From Autumnicola lenta (lineage in GTDB: Bacteria > Bacteroidota > Bacteroidia > Flavobacteriales > Flavobacteriaceae): 60,376 nt of DNA. The DNA lies in contig NZ_JAVRHO010000021.1 of the NCBI RefSeq assembly GCF_031846515.1, positions 1 to 60,376 on the forward strand. Direction: 5' to 3'. Under the pieces are notes generated by a model, which ran no database searches, had not been told where the DNA came from, and saw only the letters and a list, made by a program, of their open reading frames with translations. Below are positions 44,835 through 54,159 of the stretch, piece by piece. The translations under genes were made by a program, and so were the position numbers. Position 1 is the first letter of the stretch; each line of letters opens with the position of its first letter.

Positions 44835-46808
44835 TTATTCCACAGGTTCAAGAATTAGGGTAAGTTTATTAAAATCTGCAGCACTGTTTATTACATCGCG
44901 ATATTCTTCGTAACGTTCACTTTCAATAATGTTGATTCTATAATGCTCGTCTGCCGTAATATGAACTATGCCATCTTCAACATTGTAAAAAGATTTAAAC
45001 GAAAGGATTTCCTCTCTATCTTTGGAATATTCCTTATCAATATTGATGTCGTCCAGATTGGCAAAGCGATAGCCTGCCGGCACTTCAATATTAATATTTC
45101 TATAGTAGCTCCTTTTGAATTCATTTTCCAAAGGCAGTACCCTCTCTTTTTCCTGATACAACTGGATTTGCTGACCAATAAGCTCTCCCACTTTAAAGAG
45201 GTACCTGTTGCCTGCCTTTTCGATAAAAGCATTGGATTTTATATCCAGCACAAGTTTCAGAGGCTTTATTCCGAATAGCTCAGGATCGTCGTTGACCAGC
45301 TTTTTATCGATAATCTCCACATTTTCATTCAGCCTCTTTCCAAAACTTTCCACGAAATTATCCAGATCTTCTTCTTTTACAAGATGGATAAATGGATGAA
45401 TAAACATACCGTAGTACCCGCTAAGGGCGCGATCCAGTTTGATGTTGGTCGTAGAAAGGTCATTTTCTTCAAAATCTACATCTATTGTCATTTTATCAAT
45501 AGTCTGATCTGCAGAAACAGGCTCAATATATTTTATTTCGCCAACAGCACTTGTAAAGTCGCCCACGGTAACTTCCTTTACAAACAAGCCATAGTTATCG
45601 GTAAGATATGCGGGAGGAAAACCGTACCTGGAAGAATTTTCTTCAGGAGAAATATACGCACCGGTATTTGGGAAATACAACATGCAGTCGGTTAAGAAAT
45701 TGTTGGCTTCAAATACTTTGTCGAATTTAATATTCTGCCGGTTGCTGGTAAATACTACTTCATGAGGGATTTCCAGAGATTTAAGAACCGCTGCATATAA
45801 TTTCACGATTCCTGTTCCATTAGCCACTTTTTGATCAAGAATTTTGTCCAGATCCTCTAATTCTTCTCCACCACCATCAGCAATGTAGACATTGGTTTTT
45901 ATATAAAATTCCAATTTCCTTACCAAGGCTTCCTCTGTTTTCTCCGCACCCTTTGTGGCTTCAGAAGCAAACTTATCTATAGATTTCTGTGTTCGTTTTG
46001 AATGTTCAGGATAGTAGTAGGCATAGATATTCTGCGAAACATTTCCGTAAGAAGATATTCCGCTTACGTTTCCTGCGAGGTTCTTGTCAAGCTTATAAAC
46101 TATAAAGGCTTTTGAAGCATCGTAAGCGGCAAGTTCTTCTTCCTCCAAACCCTCAAGTTCACTCATTCTTAACTTCCAGTGAAGTTTGTCCTCTGTTAAT
46201 GTATCCTGCTCAACTTCCGGGGCTCCGTTGTAAGATTTAAATTTGAATACAAGGTTCGAAGGAGCGAATAAATCGAACTCTACATTCTCCTTTTTAAATG
46301 AAGACTGGAACGTTACTCTTTTCCCTCTATAGGAAGGATTTTGCTTTACTACATAATAGTATTCAATAAAACTTCCTTTTTCAATTCCTTCAAAGGCAAA
46401 ATACTTATATTTTCTTCCTGTTTCTTCATCTGTAGCCAACAGAATTTTAGAATCATTCAATTCCTTTACTACTCCATCTTTTGTAATTACCCTGGCTTTA
46501 TTAACCAGAAGTTCTGAAGTTAAAGAATACGGCAGGTAGACCTTGTTAAAACTTTCAATTTTTTCATCAGAATTTAGCCAGAGAACCCGATGTTCCATAG
46601 TAAACTCTACTAAATCGTCCTCTTTATCAAAAAGAAACTCAGTAACTACTTTGTTTTTAACTTCAATTATAGTTTCTGTACTATCCGGATTTACAGAATA
46701 TTCCGGATTTTTATCCCAATTATAACTATTGAAAAATGACTCGCTCTGCGCCTGAACAATTAAAGTGAAAAGGAAAAAGAAACTGATGGATAGGATGTTT
46801 TTGATCAT
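44835..46808 (-). CDS. DUF3857 transglutaminase-like protein, catalytic residues lost
   Basis: The 657-aa secreted protein (signal MIKNILSISFFFLFTLIVQAQ) has an N-terminal DUF3857 beta domain (about 40-250). A transglutaminase-like segment follows (about 300-420). Where the active homologue next door has GDCKDNS, this one has NGTGIVK. The triad His region reads NFLTDCML and the Asp region AYISPEENSS, so the Cys-His-Asp triad is gone. It is therefore predicted to be a non-catalytic partner. A beta-rich C-terminal region follows. It overlaps the upstream active homologue by 4 bp and is the last gene of a three-gene operon. Confidence 0.85.
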   Translation of the reverse strand: MIKNILSISFFFLFTLIVQAQSESFFNSYNWDKNPEYSVNPDSTETIIEVKNKVVTEFLFDKEDDLVEFTMEHRVLWLNSDEKIESFNKVYLPYSLTSELLVNKARVITKDGVVKELNDSKILLATDEETGRKYKYFAFEGIEKGSFIEYYYVVKQNPSYRGKRVTFQSSFKKENVEFDLFAPSNLVFKFKSYNGAPEVEQDTLTEDKLHWKLRMSELEGLEEEELAAYDASKAFIVYKLDKNLAGNVSGISSYGNVSQNIYAYYYPEHSKRTQKSIDKFASEATKGAEKTEEALVRKLEFYIKTNVYIADGGGEELEDLDKILDQKVANGTGIVKLYAAVLKSLEIPHEVVFTSNRQNIKFDKVFEANNFLTDCMLYFPNTGAYISPEENSSRYGFPPAYLTDNYGLFVKEVTVGDFTSAVGEIKYIEPVSADQTIDKMTIDVDFEENDLSTTNIKLDRALSGYYGMFIHPFIHLVKEEDLDNFVESFGKRLNENVEIIDKKLVNDDPELFGIKPLKLVLDIKSNAFIEKAGNRYLFKVGELIGQQIQLYQEKERVLPLENEFKRSYYRNINIEVPAGYRFANLDDINIDKEYSKDREEILSFKSFYNVEDGIVHITADEHYRINIIESERYEEYRDVINSAADFNKLTLILEPVE

Positions 46809-48766
46809 GATTTTGAATTGATTTTCTTTAAGATTATAATTTCCTGGTATGCTTTGTCCATCTCTTTTATAAGGGTATTTACCTCCTTTTGTTGTTTCAG
46901 GTCAAGAGTTAGAAAATTTAAATCGGCTTTATGGTTATAGATGATTTGATTGTTATCTCTAGTATAATTAATCGAAGCTGTTACATAGTCGTTGGAAAGC
47001 TGAACATTTTCCGGCAGGTACTCCAGCTCGTAACCTTCAGGTATTTCCAGAATTGTAGTGTAGTTGTAAGCACTTTTATAATCGTATTCAATTTCATGTT
47101 TACGATCATCTTCTGTTTTAAAGAAGGACAACTCTTTATTCAGATTCAGGTTTAAATAAATCTCCTCTCCAAAATTTTTGGCGTAGCCGTCTATCCCAAA
47201 GTTGTAATCCACAACAAAATTCTCGTCGTAACTGTACTTGTTGCTTTCTGAAAAATCCTTAATCAGAAACTTGTTGTTTCCTTTCTGAAACATTGCGTTA
47301 TAAAATTCCTGATTTTTGGAGGCTGTAGAAATATTTTCCAGGTTGTGGAAGTAATCCAGTTTATAATAACCTGAAATTTTTGTGCGGGATTTCCCTTCCA
47401 GAGCATCACCTGCGAGCGTAATATGGGTGGTATCGACAATAGCGTTCCTTTTCGCAGGAATAACAGGCACTTCCTGAATCCTGAATTTGCCTTTACCTTC
47501 AGAAATTAAAGCTTCTTTTCCCTGTATAAAGGAAGATGGCAGGTCCATTGGCATAAACCTTCCTGTAGCATCAAGAAAATAGGTTTTTTCCTGATCTGTA
47601 AAAGATAAGATCATATGGTTGTCTACCATTGGAGTTGGCACTTCGCTATAGGAATAAGGAATGTCACGTGTGCCAATCCAGGTTAGGTTCCCCTGCAGAC
47701 CGGCAATGGAAAGCATCTTCAGTAAGATACTGGAATTGTCTTTACAATCGCCGTATTTTTTCTGATACACATCATTTGCTTCCCGCGGAATAAAGCCTCC
47801 CAGGGCGTATTCAAAATCTATATATTTTATGTTATTCTGGGTCCAGTAATAGATCGCCTTTACCTTTTCAAAATCGCTTTCCTTACCGGCTGTCAAATCA
47901 TTTACAAGCTTTACAAGACCTTCATCATCTTCTTCCTTGTTAATATTTTCCACCAGTGAGTAGTACCAGTCGTAAAGATCTGCAACATCATTTTGTAAAT
48001 TTACCGTCTGCCCGTTATTGTTATATGAAGTAATAATTGGAATAATATGCGGAAGAATCGATTTGTAGTTGGGAGCCTGGCTCTCATAATCATATTCTTC
48101 TGTATTTTTTACCTCCCAGGTATAGATTTTATTCCCGCGTTTTTCTTCTTCAGAAAAAATTATTTCCAGGCTGTCGGTATTAAATTTTCGGAATTCGAAG
48201 TTGATATTCTTATCTGCTGTGATCGTAAATTTATTGTTTACGATTGGCGTAAAATCAGCAAAAAAGAACGGACTTAAAAAACGAGGATTCTTCACCTTTT
48301 CTGAATAAACCAGCTTCGTTTTAGATCCTTTTTCCAGTTTCGGATAAATAAAATTCAGTGACTTTGCATCATCATAAAAAGAACGGTCCAGATCGTCTTT
48401 TTCCTTATAGTTTTCCACCTTGTATTCCCTGTACTTTCCTCTTTCGAAATTGAGGGAATAAGCTTCAACCTCCTGCATTTCAAAAAAGGCAGAAAAACTT
48501 AAATCCTGTCCGGAATTATATGTGGCAGATTCGTCCAGGTACAAATCCTCCTCCACAAAGTGTTGTAAGATTTCAATTTCCCCATTTTTAAGCCCTACCT
48601 CTATTGCAGTCTCCTGATTCAGCCTAACAAGTTTGGCATTGGGATATTTGGTTTTGTAAGTATCAAATTCCGGTGAATACTGGGAATACCCTGTACATGT
48701 CGTTAATGCAACAATAAAAAAAAGAAGCTTTCTAGATGAAAGTCTTCGCAGAATGAACTTCTCCAT
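46805..48766 (-). CDS. DUF3857 transglutaminase-like protein, triad intact
   Basis: The 653-aa protein starts with a basic head and hydrophobic segment (KLLFFIVALTTCTGYSQ), giving export. DUF3857 covers about 60-230. The transglutaminase core follows (about 270-420) with KYGDCKDNSSILLKML (catalytic Cys), VDNHMILSF (His) and YFLDATGRFM (Asp). Such proteins could cross-link, hydrolyse or transfer on protein amides in the periplasm, but no member's substrate is established. It overlaps the TPR/MORN gene by 35 bp and the next gene by 4 bp, so the three are made together. Confidence 0.88.
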   Translation of the reverse strand: MEKFILRRLSSRKLLFFIVALTTCTGYSQYSPEFDTYKTKYPNAKLVRLNQETAIEVGLKNGEIEILQHFVEEDLYLDESATYNSGQDLSFSAFFEMQEVEAYSLNFERGKYREYKVENYKEKDDLDRSFYDDAKSLNFIYPKLEKGSKTKLVYSEKVKNPRFLSPFFFADFTPIVNNKFTITADKNINFEFRKFNTDSLEIIFSEEEKRGNKIYTWEVKNTEEYDYESQAPNYKSILPHIIPIITSYNNNGQTVNLQNDVADLYDWYYSLVENINKEEDDEGLVKLVNDLTAGKESDFEKVKAIYYWTQNNIKYIDFEYALGGFIPREANDVYQKKYGDCKDNSSILLKMLSIAGLQGNLTWIGTRDIPYSYSEVPTPMVDNHMILSFTDQEKTYFLDATGRFMPMDLPSSFIQGKEALISEGKGKFRIQEVPVIPAKRNAIVDTTHITLAGDALEGKSRTKISGYYKLDYFHNLENISTASKNQEFYNAMFQKGNNKFLIKDFSESNKYSYDENFVVDYNFGIDGYAKNFGEEIYLNLNLNKELSFFKTEDDRKHEIEYDYKSAYNYTTILEIPEGYELEYLPENVQLSNDYVTASINYTRDNNQIIYNHKADLNFLTLDLKQQKEVNTLIKEMDKAYQEIIILKKINSKS

Positions 48767-51700
48767 TAAAATAAATTTCTTCTTTAATTAATTCCCCTTC
48801 AGAATTATAAGTCTTGGAGAGCCCTGATTTTTCACCATTAATATAATTGCTTTCCTCCTTTAAATTTCCGTTTTCAAAATATTCCTGATAGGATCCCTGT
48901 CTCGTATCATATTGATAATTCTCCTTTACCTTCACATTTTTGTTGGCGTAGTACGCTGTAGATTTTCCGTGGTATGACCCATGATGATAGGACATCTCCC
49001 TTTCTAAATCTCCGGTAAAGAAATACTCCTTATAATCATTGACAAGATTTCCGTTATCGTATTCCATGATGCGGGAAGGATTTCCGTTTCTGTAAAAAGC
49101 TTCAATCTTGCCTGTCTCATTTTCCAGTGCGATCATCGGCAACTCTTCACCATTTTTATCCAGGTAAGAATAACCAACCAGTCTTCCATGCTCATAAAAT
49201 CTTACCAGCTGAAGTTCACCTGCTTGGCTATAGAACTCTTTTCTGCCATGTTCCGCATCATTTTCATACGTAGTCACCACATCAAGAGATCCATTTTTGT
49301 GATAACTTTTCCATGTACCTGAAGCTTTTCCGTAATCGTAGTAGTCTTCATCCTCTATCGAGCCATCATCATAATAATTTGTCATTTTCCCGTTCAGATT
49401 CCCAAGTTCGTAAGTGGTGGTCCTTTGTTTTTGCCCATTTTCATGATACCAATTCCACTCCCCATGTTCCATTCCATTGAGATAAGCACCTGTACCTCTC
49501 TTTCCACCATAAAAATTAAAGGAATTGTACTCCCCGTGTTTTACGCCATTAACAAAGGATATTTCAATTTCCACTTCTCCGTTAAAGTGTTTATCCACGA
49601 CAAGGTACTTTCCTTCTTTAAGGTTGTAATCCAAGTTTTCGTATGCTTCACCGTCAACTGTGTAATAGGCCTCATTATGGAGCTTATCATATTCATAATT
49701 CATACTCCTGTACAATTTTCCGTCTACACCATAATATTCCTGCCTGCCGTGCATTTCTCCTTTATGAAAGAAATTTACAGATTCTGGTGTACCATCGAGA
49801 TAATAGAAACGCCACTCTCCCTGCGCTTCTCCATCTTTATACCAACCCTGGTTCTTCATTTTTCCATTTAGATGATATTCTACAGCATAACCTTCTATAA
49901 CATCATCCTTATAAAACTGCTCTTTAGCTACCTTGCCGTCGCTATAATATTCCACATATTTTCCCTGTAATTCATTATTTTCATAATTCCCTTCAGATTG
50001 TAAAACACCATTTTTTGTAAAGAATTTCCATACACCGCTTTTTCCTCCGGAAACATTATAAATTCCTTCTGTAGTTTGATTGCCGTAAGGAGAATATGCC
50101 ATGTACATGAATTCACCGCCTTTTTTCTTGTCTTCTTTAATAACAGTTCCATTCTTGTCATAGAACCTGTAAGCTCTTATTTCTCCCTTTTTATAATCGT
50201 AGTCATAGTAAAGTTCTCCATCCTTATCGAAATATTTATACTCTCCTTCCAGTAAGCCACTACTATAATTCCCGATACTCTCAATATTGCCATTATCATA
50301 GTATGTAGTAAAAAGGCCATTTAATTCCCCGTCATCATACTGGCCTTCTTCCATTATCTTTCCATTGGGAAAATAACTCACATACTCTCCGATTGGTTTT
50401 CCTTCTTTATATTCTACTTCCAGGTACAGCTGTCCGTTTTGATGGTATTTTTTTTCGGAACCGTTTTGTTCTCCGTTAGCGTAAGCGGTTTCTGAAAATA
50501 ATTTCCCGTTGGCATAGAATTCCTGTACAGCTCCTGCTACTTCATTATCTTTATACTGAATTTTAAATTCCGGAAGTTCCTCGCCCACATCAAAATACGA
50601 TACAAAAAGACCTTCAAGCTTTCCTTTGCTGAAGTATTTTTTCTGAAGCAGAGCTCCCCGTTCATTATAATATAAATATTCCCCATCAAGTTCGTCTTCT
50701 GCAAAACCGGTTACAATGTTTTTCCGGTTGTTTGGATAATAGGTGACGTTCTCTCCGCTAAGTTTATCCTCCTTAAAATATGCAGTTTCCTGCAGCTTAC
50801 CTTCAGCATTGTAAACGGACCATTTTCCGGTTTTCTGACCATCCTTGTCAAAAGAACCAATGGTCGATAATTGCCCATTTTCACTATAGATTTTCCATTC
50901 ACCGACATTCTTTTCCTTATTCATTTCGCCTACAGATTGTATAGCAGAATTTTCATAGAAATACTTCATTCCGGTTTCTCCTTCACCTGGTTTTTCATGA
51001 GCATCAGCTAAAAAAGAAGTCCACTTGGGTACAAAAGCTTCAAAAAATTCAGTAACATCACTGCTGTTCTTATTAATTACCTTTTTGTAATCTTCATTTT
51101 TAATAGAATAAGCGAGGGTATAAATAAATTCATCAAAAAGATCATTATTTGCGATCCACTGATAAGCCGGCAAATATACATCAGACCAAAAATCTCCATC
51201 TTTGCTCTTTATATTTTTGAGCTGCTCCAACATGATGTGATTCTGTTTAGCCAAAGCGATATTTACCTTATTATCAATCTCATATTTGTCACTTAAAGCG
51301 ATCCTGTTATTCAGAATAAGGTCGGTTTCACTGAAGAGTTCTTTACCGGCTATCTGAAGGTCGGGATCAGAAATGTTCGGATTTTTTGCTGCTGCAATAT
51401 TATTAAGAGCTTCCAGGGTACTGTATGCATTTTCACCATCTGGTGCTAGAAGCAGGTACATGTTATAACTCATTAACGCCTGAGTCATCATTTTTTGCCG
51501 ATAGAGAATATCTCCCAGTTTAGCATGAGGAGTAGTAAAGGTAGGATTATAAAAAATAGCGGTTTGATAGGCTTTAACAGCATCTTCTACCCTGTTCAGC
51601 TCTTCAAGTACAATCCCTTTATTATTCCACAACATTGCATTCTTCGGAAAAAGCGCAATAGCTTCCTCATAATTCTTAAGCGCCCCTGCATAATTATCCA

Positions 51701-52028
51701 TATTAAGTAGAGCTACACCTGCATTTGTGTACAACGAAACAGCGTCATCCAGACATTTTTTCTTTAATCCTTCTTCTGCAGCGGTCAATGCGTCTTCATA
51801 ACGCTCTAGCTTAAGATAATAGTAGGATTTGGAAACCAGAACACTGCAATAGCTGGAATCGTTTTTATTTATTCTGTCAAGAATATCTAAAGTTGTATTG
51901 AAATCCCCTTCCTGTGCACTTTTAATAGCAAGTGGAGAAAGCTCGGACAGATCATTAAAAGGTATTTTCTCCTGAGCAGACACAAAATTTACCACAACAA
52001 AAGCGGCAAAAAATAAAATTTTTTTCAT
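48732..52028 (-). CDS. Giant TPR plus MORN-repeat (YwqK-like) secreted protein
   Basis: The 1098-aa protein has a signal peptide (MKKILFFAAFVVVNFVSAQ). It then has TPR units (about 30-200, for example AGALKNYEEAIALFPKNAML then WNNKG) and a helical linker (about 200-350). From about 355 to the end there are around 30 MORN_2-type repeats of about 23 residues, with a pattern such as YYDNGNIESIGNYSSGLLEG. MORN_2 repeats form a long flat beta ribbon, so this should be an extended extracytoplasmic scaffold. It is the first gene of the operon with two DUF3857 proteins, and its end overlaps the next start by 35 bp. Annotation as an antitoxin, common for the family, is not supported here. Confidence 0.88.
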   Translation of the reverse strand: MKKILFFAAFVVVNFVSAQEKIPFNDLSELSPLAIKSAQEGDFNTTLDILDRINKNDSSYCSVLVSKSYYYLKLERYEDALTAAEEGLKKKCLDDAVSLYTNAGVALLNMDNYAGALKNYEEAIALFPKNAMLWNNKGIVLEELNRVEDAVKAYQTAIFYNPTFTTPHAKLGDILYRQKMMTQALMSYNMYLLLAPDGENAYSTLEALNNIAAAKNPNISDPDLQIAGKELFSETDLILNNRIALSDKYEIDNKVNIALAKQNHIMLEQLKNIKSKDGDFWSDVYLPAYQWIANNDLFDEFIYTLAYSIKNEDYKKVINKNSSDVTEFFEAFVPKWTSFLADAHEKPGEGETGMKYFYENSAIQSVGEMNKEKNVGEWKIYSENGQLSTIGSFDKDGQKTGKWSVYNAEGKLQETAYFKEDKLSGENVTYYPNNRKNIVTGFAEDELDGEYLYYNERGALLQKKYFSKGKLEGLFVSYFDVGEELPEFKIQYKDNEVAGAVQEFYANGKLFSETAYANGEQNGSEKKYHQNGQLYLEVEYKEGKPIGEYVSYFPNGKIMEEGQYDDGELNGLFTTYYDNGNIESIGNYSSGLLEGEYKYFDKDGELYYDYDYKKGEIRAYRFYDKNGTVIKEDKKKGGEFMYMAYSPYGNQTTEGIYNVSGGKSGVWKFFTKNGVLQSEGNYENNELQGKYVEYYSDGKVAKEQFYKDDVIEGYAVEYHLNGKMKNQGWYKDGEAQGEWRFYYLDGTPESVNFFHKGEMHGRQEYYGVDGKLYRSMNYEYDKLHNEAYYTVDGEAYENLDYNLKEGKYLVVDKHFNGEVEIEISFVNGVKHGEYNSFNFYGGKRGTGAYLNGMEHGEWNWYHENGQKQRTTTYELGNLNGKMTNYYDDGSIEDEDYYDYGKASGTWKSYHKNGSLDVVTTYENDAEHGRKEFYSQAGELQLVRFYEHGRLVGYSYLDKNGEELPMIALENETGKIEAFYRNGNPSRIMEYDNGNLVNDYKEYFFTGDLEREMSYHHGSYHGKSTAYYANKNVKVKENYQYDTRQGSYQEYFENGNLKEESNYINGEKSGLSKTYNSEGELIKEEIYFNGEVHSAKTFI

Positions 52029-52230
52029 CGGACTAATATATAAAATAATCTTAAATTTTATATAAAATGGATCAAATCAGGCTATTATTTTACTGTTACA
52101 AAAAGAACTTAGAGGGCTTTTTTAAAAAACCATGGAAAGGATGTTGCTTTCTTAATATTTTGTTAACCACAATCAGCCCGGAAATTTTTCTGAAATTGAT
52201 ACTTCGATAAATGAGCTAGCCACGGAGCAT

Positions 52231-52278
52231 AAAAAAATGCTACAAAAACAGAAATATCCCTGTTTTTACAGCATTTTT
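52231..52278. terminator. Long bidirectional terminator hairpin
   Basis: AAAAATGCTACAAAAACAG pairs with CTGTTTTTACAGCATTTTT (two mismatches) about an 8-nt loop. It lies 18 bp after the wrbA stop. A and T tracts on both sides suit termination of wrbA on the minus strand and could block read-through from the other direction. Confidence 0.8.
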
Positions 52279-52295
52279 AATTTTTATAAAGACTT

Positions 52296-52907
52296 CTACT
52301 TGTTCAGTCCGGTTTTAATATATCCTGCTAATTCCAGCGTCCTTTTTGTCTGGTGTTTAATGGCTTTATGGATTTCCTGGTTCAGATTATCCTTGCCGGC
52401 ATCTGCACTCACGCCATATGGGTTACCTCCTGCTGCAAACATCACTTCATTCGTGTAAGCCGGCGGTACTGCGATAGCACCCCAGTGGAACATCGTTTTG
52501 TACAATGCCAAAAGCGTACTTTCCTGCCCACCATGCGGATTCTGAGCACTCGTCATTCCGCTCACGACCTTATTTACCAGTTTTCCCTGAAACCATAGTC
52601 CGCCCGTCATGTCAAAGTACGATTGCACCTGTGACGGCAGACTTCCATAACGGGTAGGCGCACTAAAAATAATAGCATCTGCCCATTCCAAATCATCTAC
52701 AGCAGCAGTCTGCACATCCTGAGTCGCTTCTATATGTTTTTTCCAGTCTTCATTTTCATTTATTGCTTCCTGCGGTGCAGTTTCTTTTATTTTAAGAAAC
52801 TTCACCTCTGCACCGGCTTCTTCCCCGGCTTCAGCCGCCCACTTGGCCATTTGATGGTTTGTTCCTGTAGAGCTGTAATAAATCACAGCAAGTTTAACGT
52901 CTTTCAT
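52296..52907 (-). CDS. wrbA: NAD(P)H:quinone oxidoreductase, WrbA type
   Basis: The 203-aa flavodoxin-like protein begins KLAVIYYSSTGTNHQMAKWA (FMN phosphate loop). Its other hallmarks are DAIIFSAPTRYGSLPSQVQS, GGLWFQGKLVNKVVSGMTSA, HGGQESTLLALYKTMFHWG and a terminal GNPYGVSADAGKDNLN. WrbA reduces quinones by two electrons, avoiding semiquinone radicals, using FMN. It is cytoplasmic and monocistronic. It fits the electrophile and oxidative stress theme of KatG and MhqO/MhqD in this window. Confidence 0.93.
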   Translation of the reverse strand: MKDVKLAVIYYSSTGTNHQMAKWAAEAGEEAGAEVKFLKIKETAPQEAINENEDWKKHIEATQDVQTAAVDDLEWADAIIFSAPTRYGSLPSQVQSYFDMTGGLWFQGKLVNKVVSGMTSAQNPHGGQESTLLALYKTMFHWGAIAVPPAYTNEVMFAAGGNPYGVSADAGKDNLNQEIHKAIKHQTKRTLELAGYIKTGLNK

Positions 52908-53179
52908 AACTTGTTTTTTTGGTTTAAAGTCCTTTAAAATAAGGTTAAAATCACAAAAATTTGATAAACAAATTATAAAATATACTAAAGCAGCTTTTTC
53001 TCCAGGAAAAAATTTGAAATGACCTAAAGCAATTTATTGTTGAACAGACTGAATAAATAATGCTGAATCCTCAATGAAAAATGAAATCAGACTGTTTGAA
53101 ATACAAAAAATAGAAACAGCAGAAGATTATTTCTTCCGCATCATATTTATTAATTTCGCCGAAATTTTCAAAAGCCATA

Positions 53180-53734
53180 ATGAAAATCGCCCGGAGAATA
53201 GCATTTTTTCTTTTTATAGTTCTGCATTTCTCCTTTCTGATGGTTAATTTTTATCACGATTCCAATCTTTTTCTCTGGACAGGGCTGCTTTTAATAATCT
53301 CCGTTTTAATTGGTGTTGCCTATTTCAAGGCTCCGCGGGAAGATGAAGAACATTTTTTTGAAGATCTCTATAACATTGTATTTGTTGTTATAGGTTGTAT
53401 AATTACATTTTTCCTGAATCAGAAGATTCAATTAGGACCGGTTCTGGCCGCTGGTCTAACAGGAACTGGCGCTTCTTTTATTCCCAATTTCTTTAGTCGG
53501 AAAACGAACTTTATAAAAGAAATTCCTGCTGCAATTTATTGCGGCGCATTTTTGGGAATGACAGGTCCGGCGGTAAGCGAGAGCTGGATCTTCATTATTC
53601 CTGCTGCCGTTATCTCGGGAGTTTTCTACATTTTTTCAAAAAATATTTTTCAGGGCTACGGTGGCAAATTAGGTTCAGTCGCTTTTGGCGGAGTAGTAAT
53701 AACCTCATCAGTTTTATTCTTTTTTTCCGCATGA
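53180..53734 (+). CDS. Small polytopic membrane protein, first of a pair
   Basis: The 184-aa product has about six hydrophobic segments (about 8-25, 30-48, 65-82, 88-105, 118-135 and 140-182). Gly-rich helix starts include GPVLAAGLTGTGASFIPNFF and QGYGGKLGSVAFGGVV. The last motif is echoed in the following gene (AGFGGALGTTACISV), so the two are probably distant paralogues that form one complex. I do not recognise the family. Its TGA overlaps the next ATG (ATGA), implying coupled translation. Confidence 0.7.
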   Translation: MKIARRIAFFLFIVLHFSFLMVNFYHDSNLFLWTGLLLIISVLIGVAYFKAPREDEEHFFEDLYNIVFVVIGCIITFFLNQKIQLGPVLAAGLTGTGASFIPNFFSRKTNFIKEIPAAIYCGAFLGMTGPAVSESWIFIIPAAVISGVFYIFSKNIFQGYGGKLGSVAFGGVVITSSVLFFFSA

Positions 53735-54159
53735 ACACCTTCACTATACTACTAACAGGAGCCGCCGGGGCCACATTAACATACCTGGCAAATCACCGCT
53801 TCAGGATGGGTGCGGTAAGAGCTTCTGCCCTGCTATCCCTGGTGGTGGCTTTAATTTTCTATGTATTTCCCAACCTTCTTTCTTCCTATCTTACAACACA
53901 TATTCCCCTGGTATTTATGGGCAGTAGTTTTATAGGAATGGTTTCAAGAAAAGTGATGGAAAATATTGTACTACTGGTTATTTCGGGAATTATTTTTTCT
54001 TTAATTTACCTAAATTCAGGTCAGTTTTTCGCCGGTTTTGGAGGCGCTTTGGGAACAACTGCCTGTATTTCCGTTTTAGTTTCTGCAGGCCTTGCTGCAA
54101 TTCAAAAAAGCAGGCCAATTAAAAAAGTTAAACAGTTTAGAAAAAGAAGAAAAGATTAG
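53731..54159 (+). CDS. Small polytopic membrane protein, second of a pair
   Basis: The 142-aa product starts at the ATG overlapping the previous stop; an earlier in-frame ATG lies inside the first gene in another frame and was rejected. It has about five hydrophobic segments and a Lys/Arg-rich tail (KSRPIKKVKQFRKRRKD), placing the C terminus in the cytoplasm. The helix start GQFFAGFGGALGTTACISVL mirrors that of its partner. It may be half of a two-part permease. It overlaps the convergent acyl-CoA dehydrogenase-like gene by 4 bp, so the two stops interlock. Confidence 0.7.
   Translation: MNTFTILLTGAAGATLTYLANHRFRMGAVRASALLSLVVALIFYVFPNLLSSYLTTHIPLVFMGSSFIGMVSRKVMENIVLLVISGIIFSLIYLNSGQFFAGFGGALGTTACISVLVSAGLAAIQKSRPIKKVKQFRKRRKD

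Noticed and set aside
50870..50892. A core-like word inside the MORN gene
   Set aside because: It encodes a regular MORN repeat (GQLSTIGS) and lacks the rest of the core.
48732..52028. Calling the MORN protein an antitoxin
   Set aside because: The label comes from a family name; it is secreted, very large and sits in an operon with envelope proteins, with no toxin.
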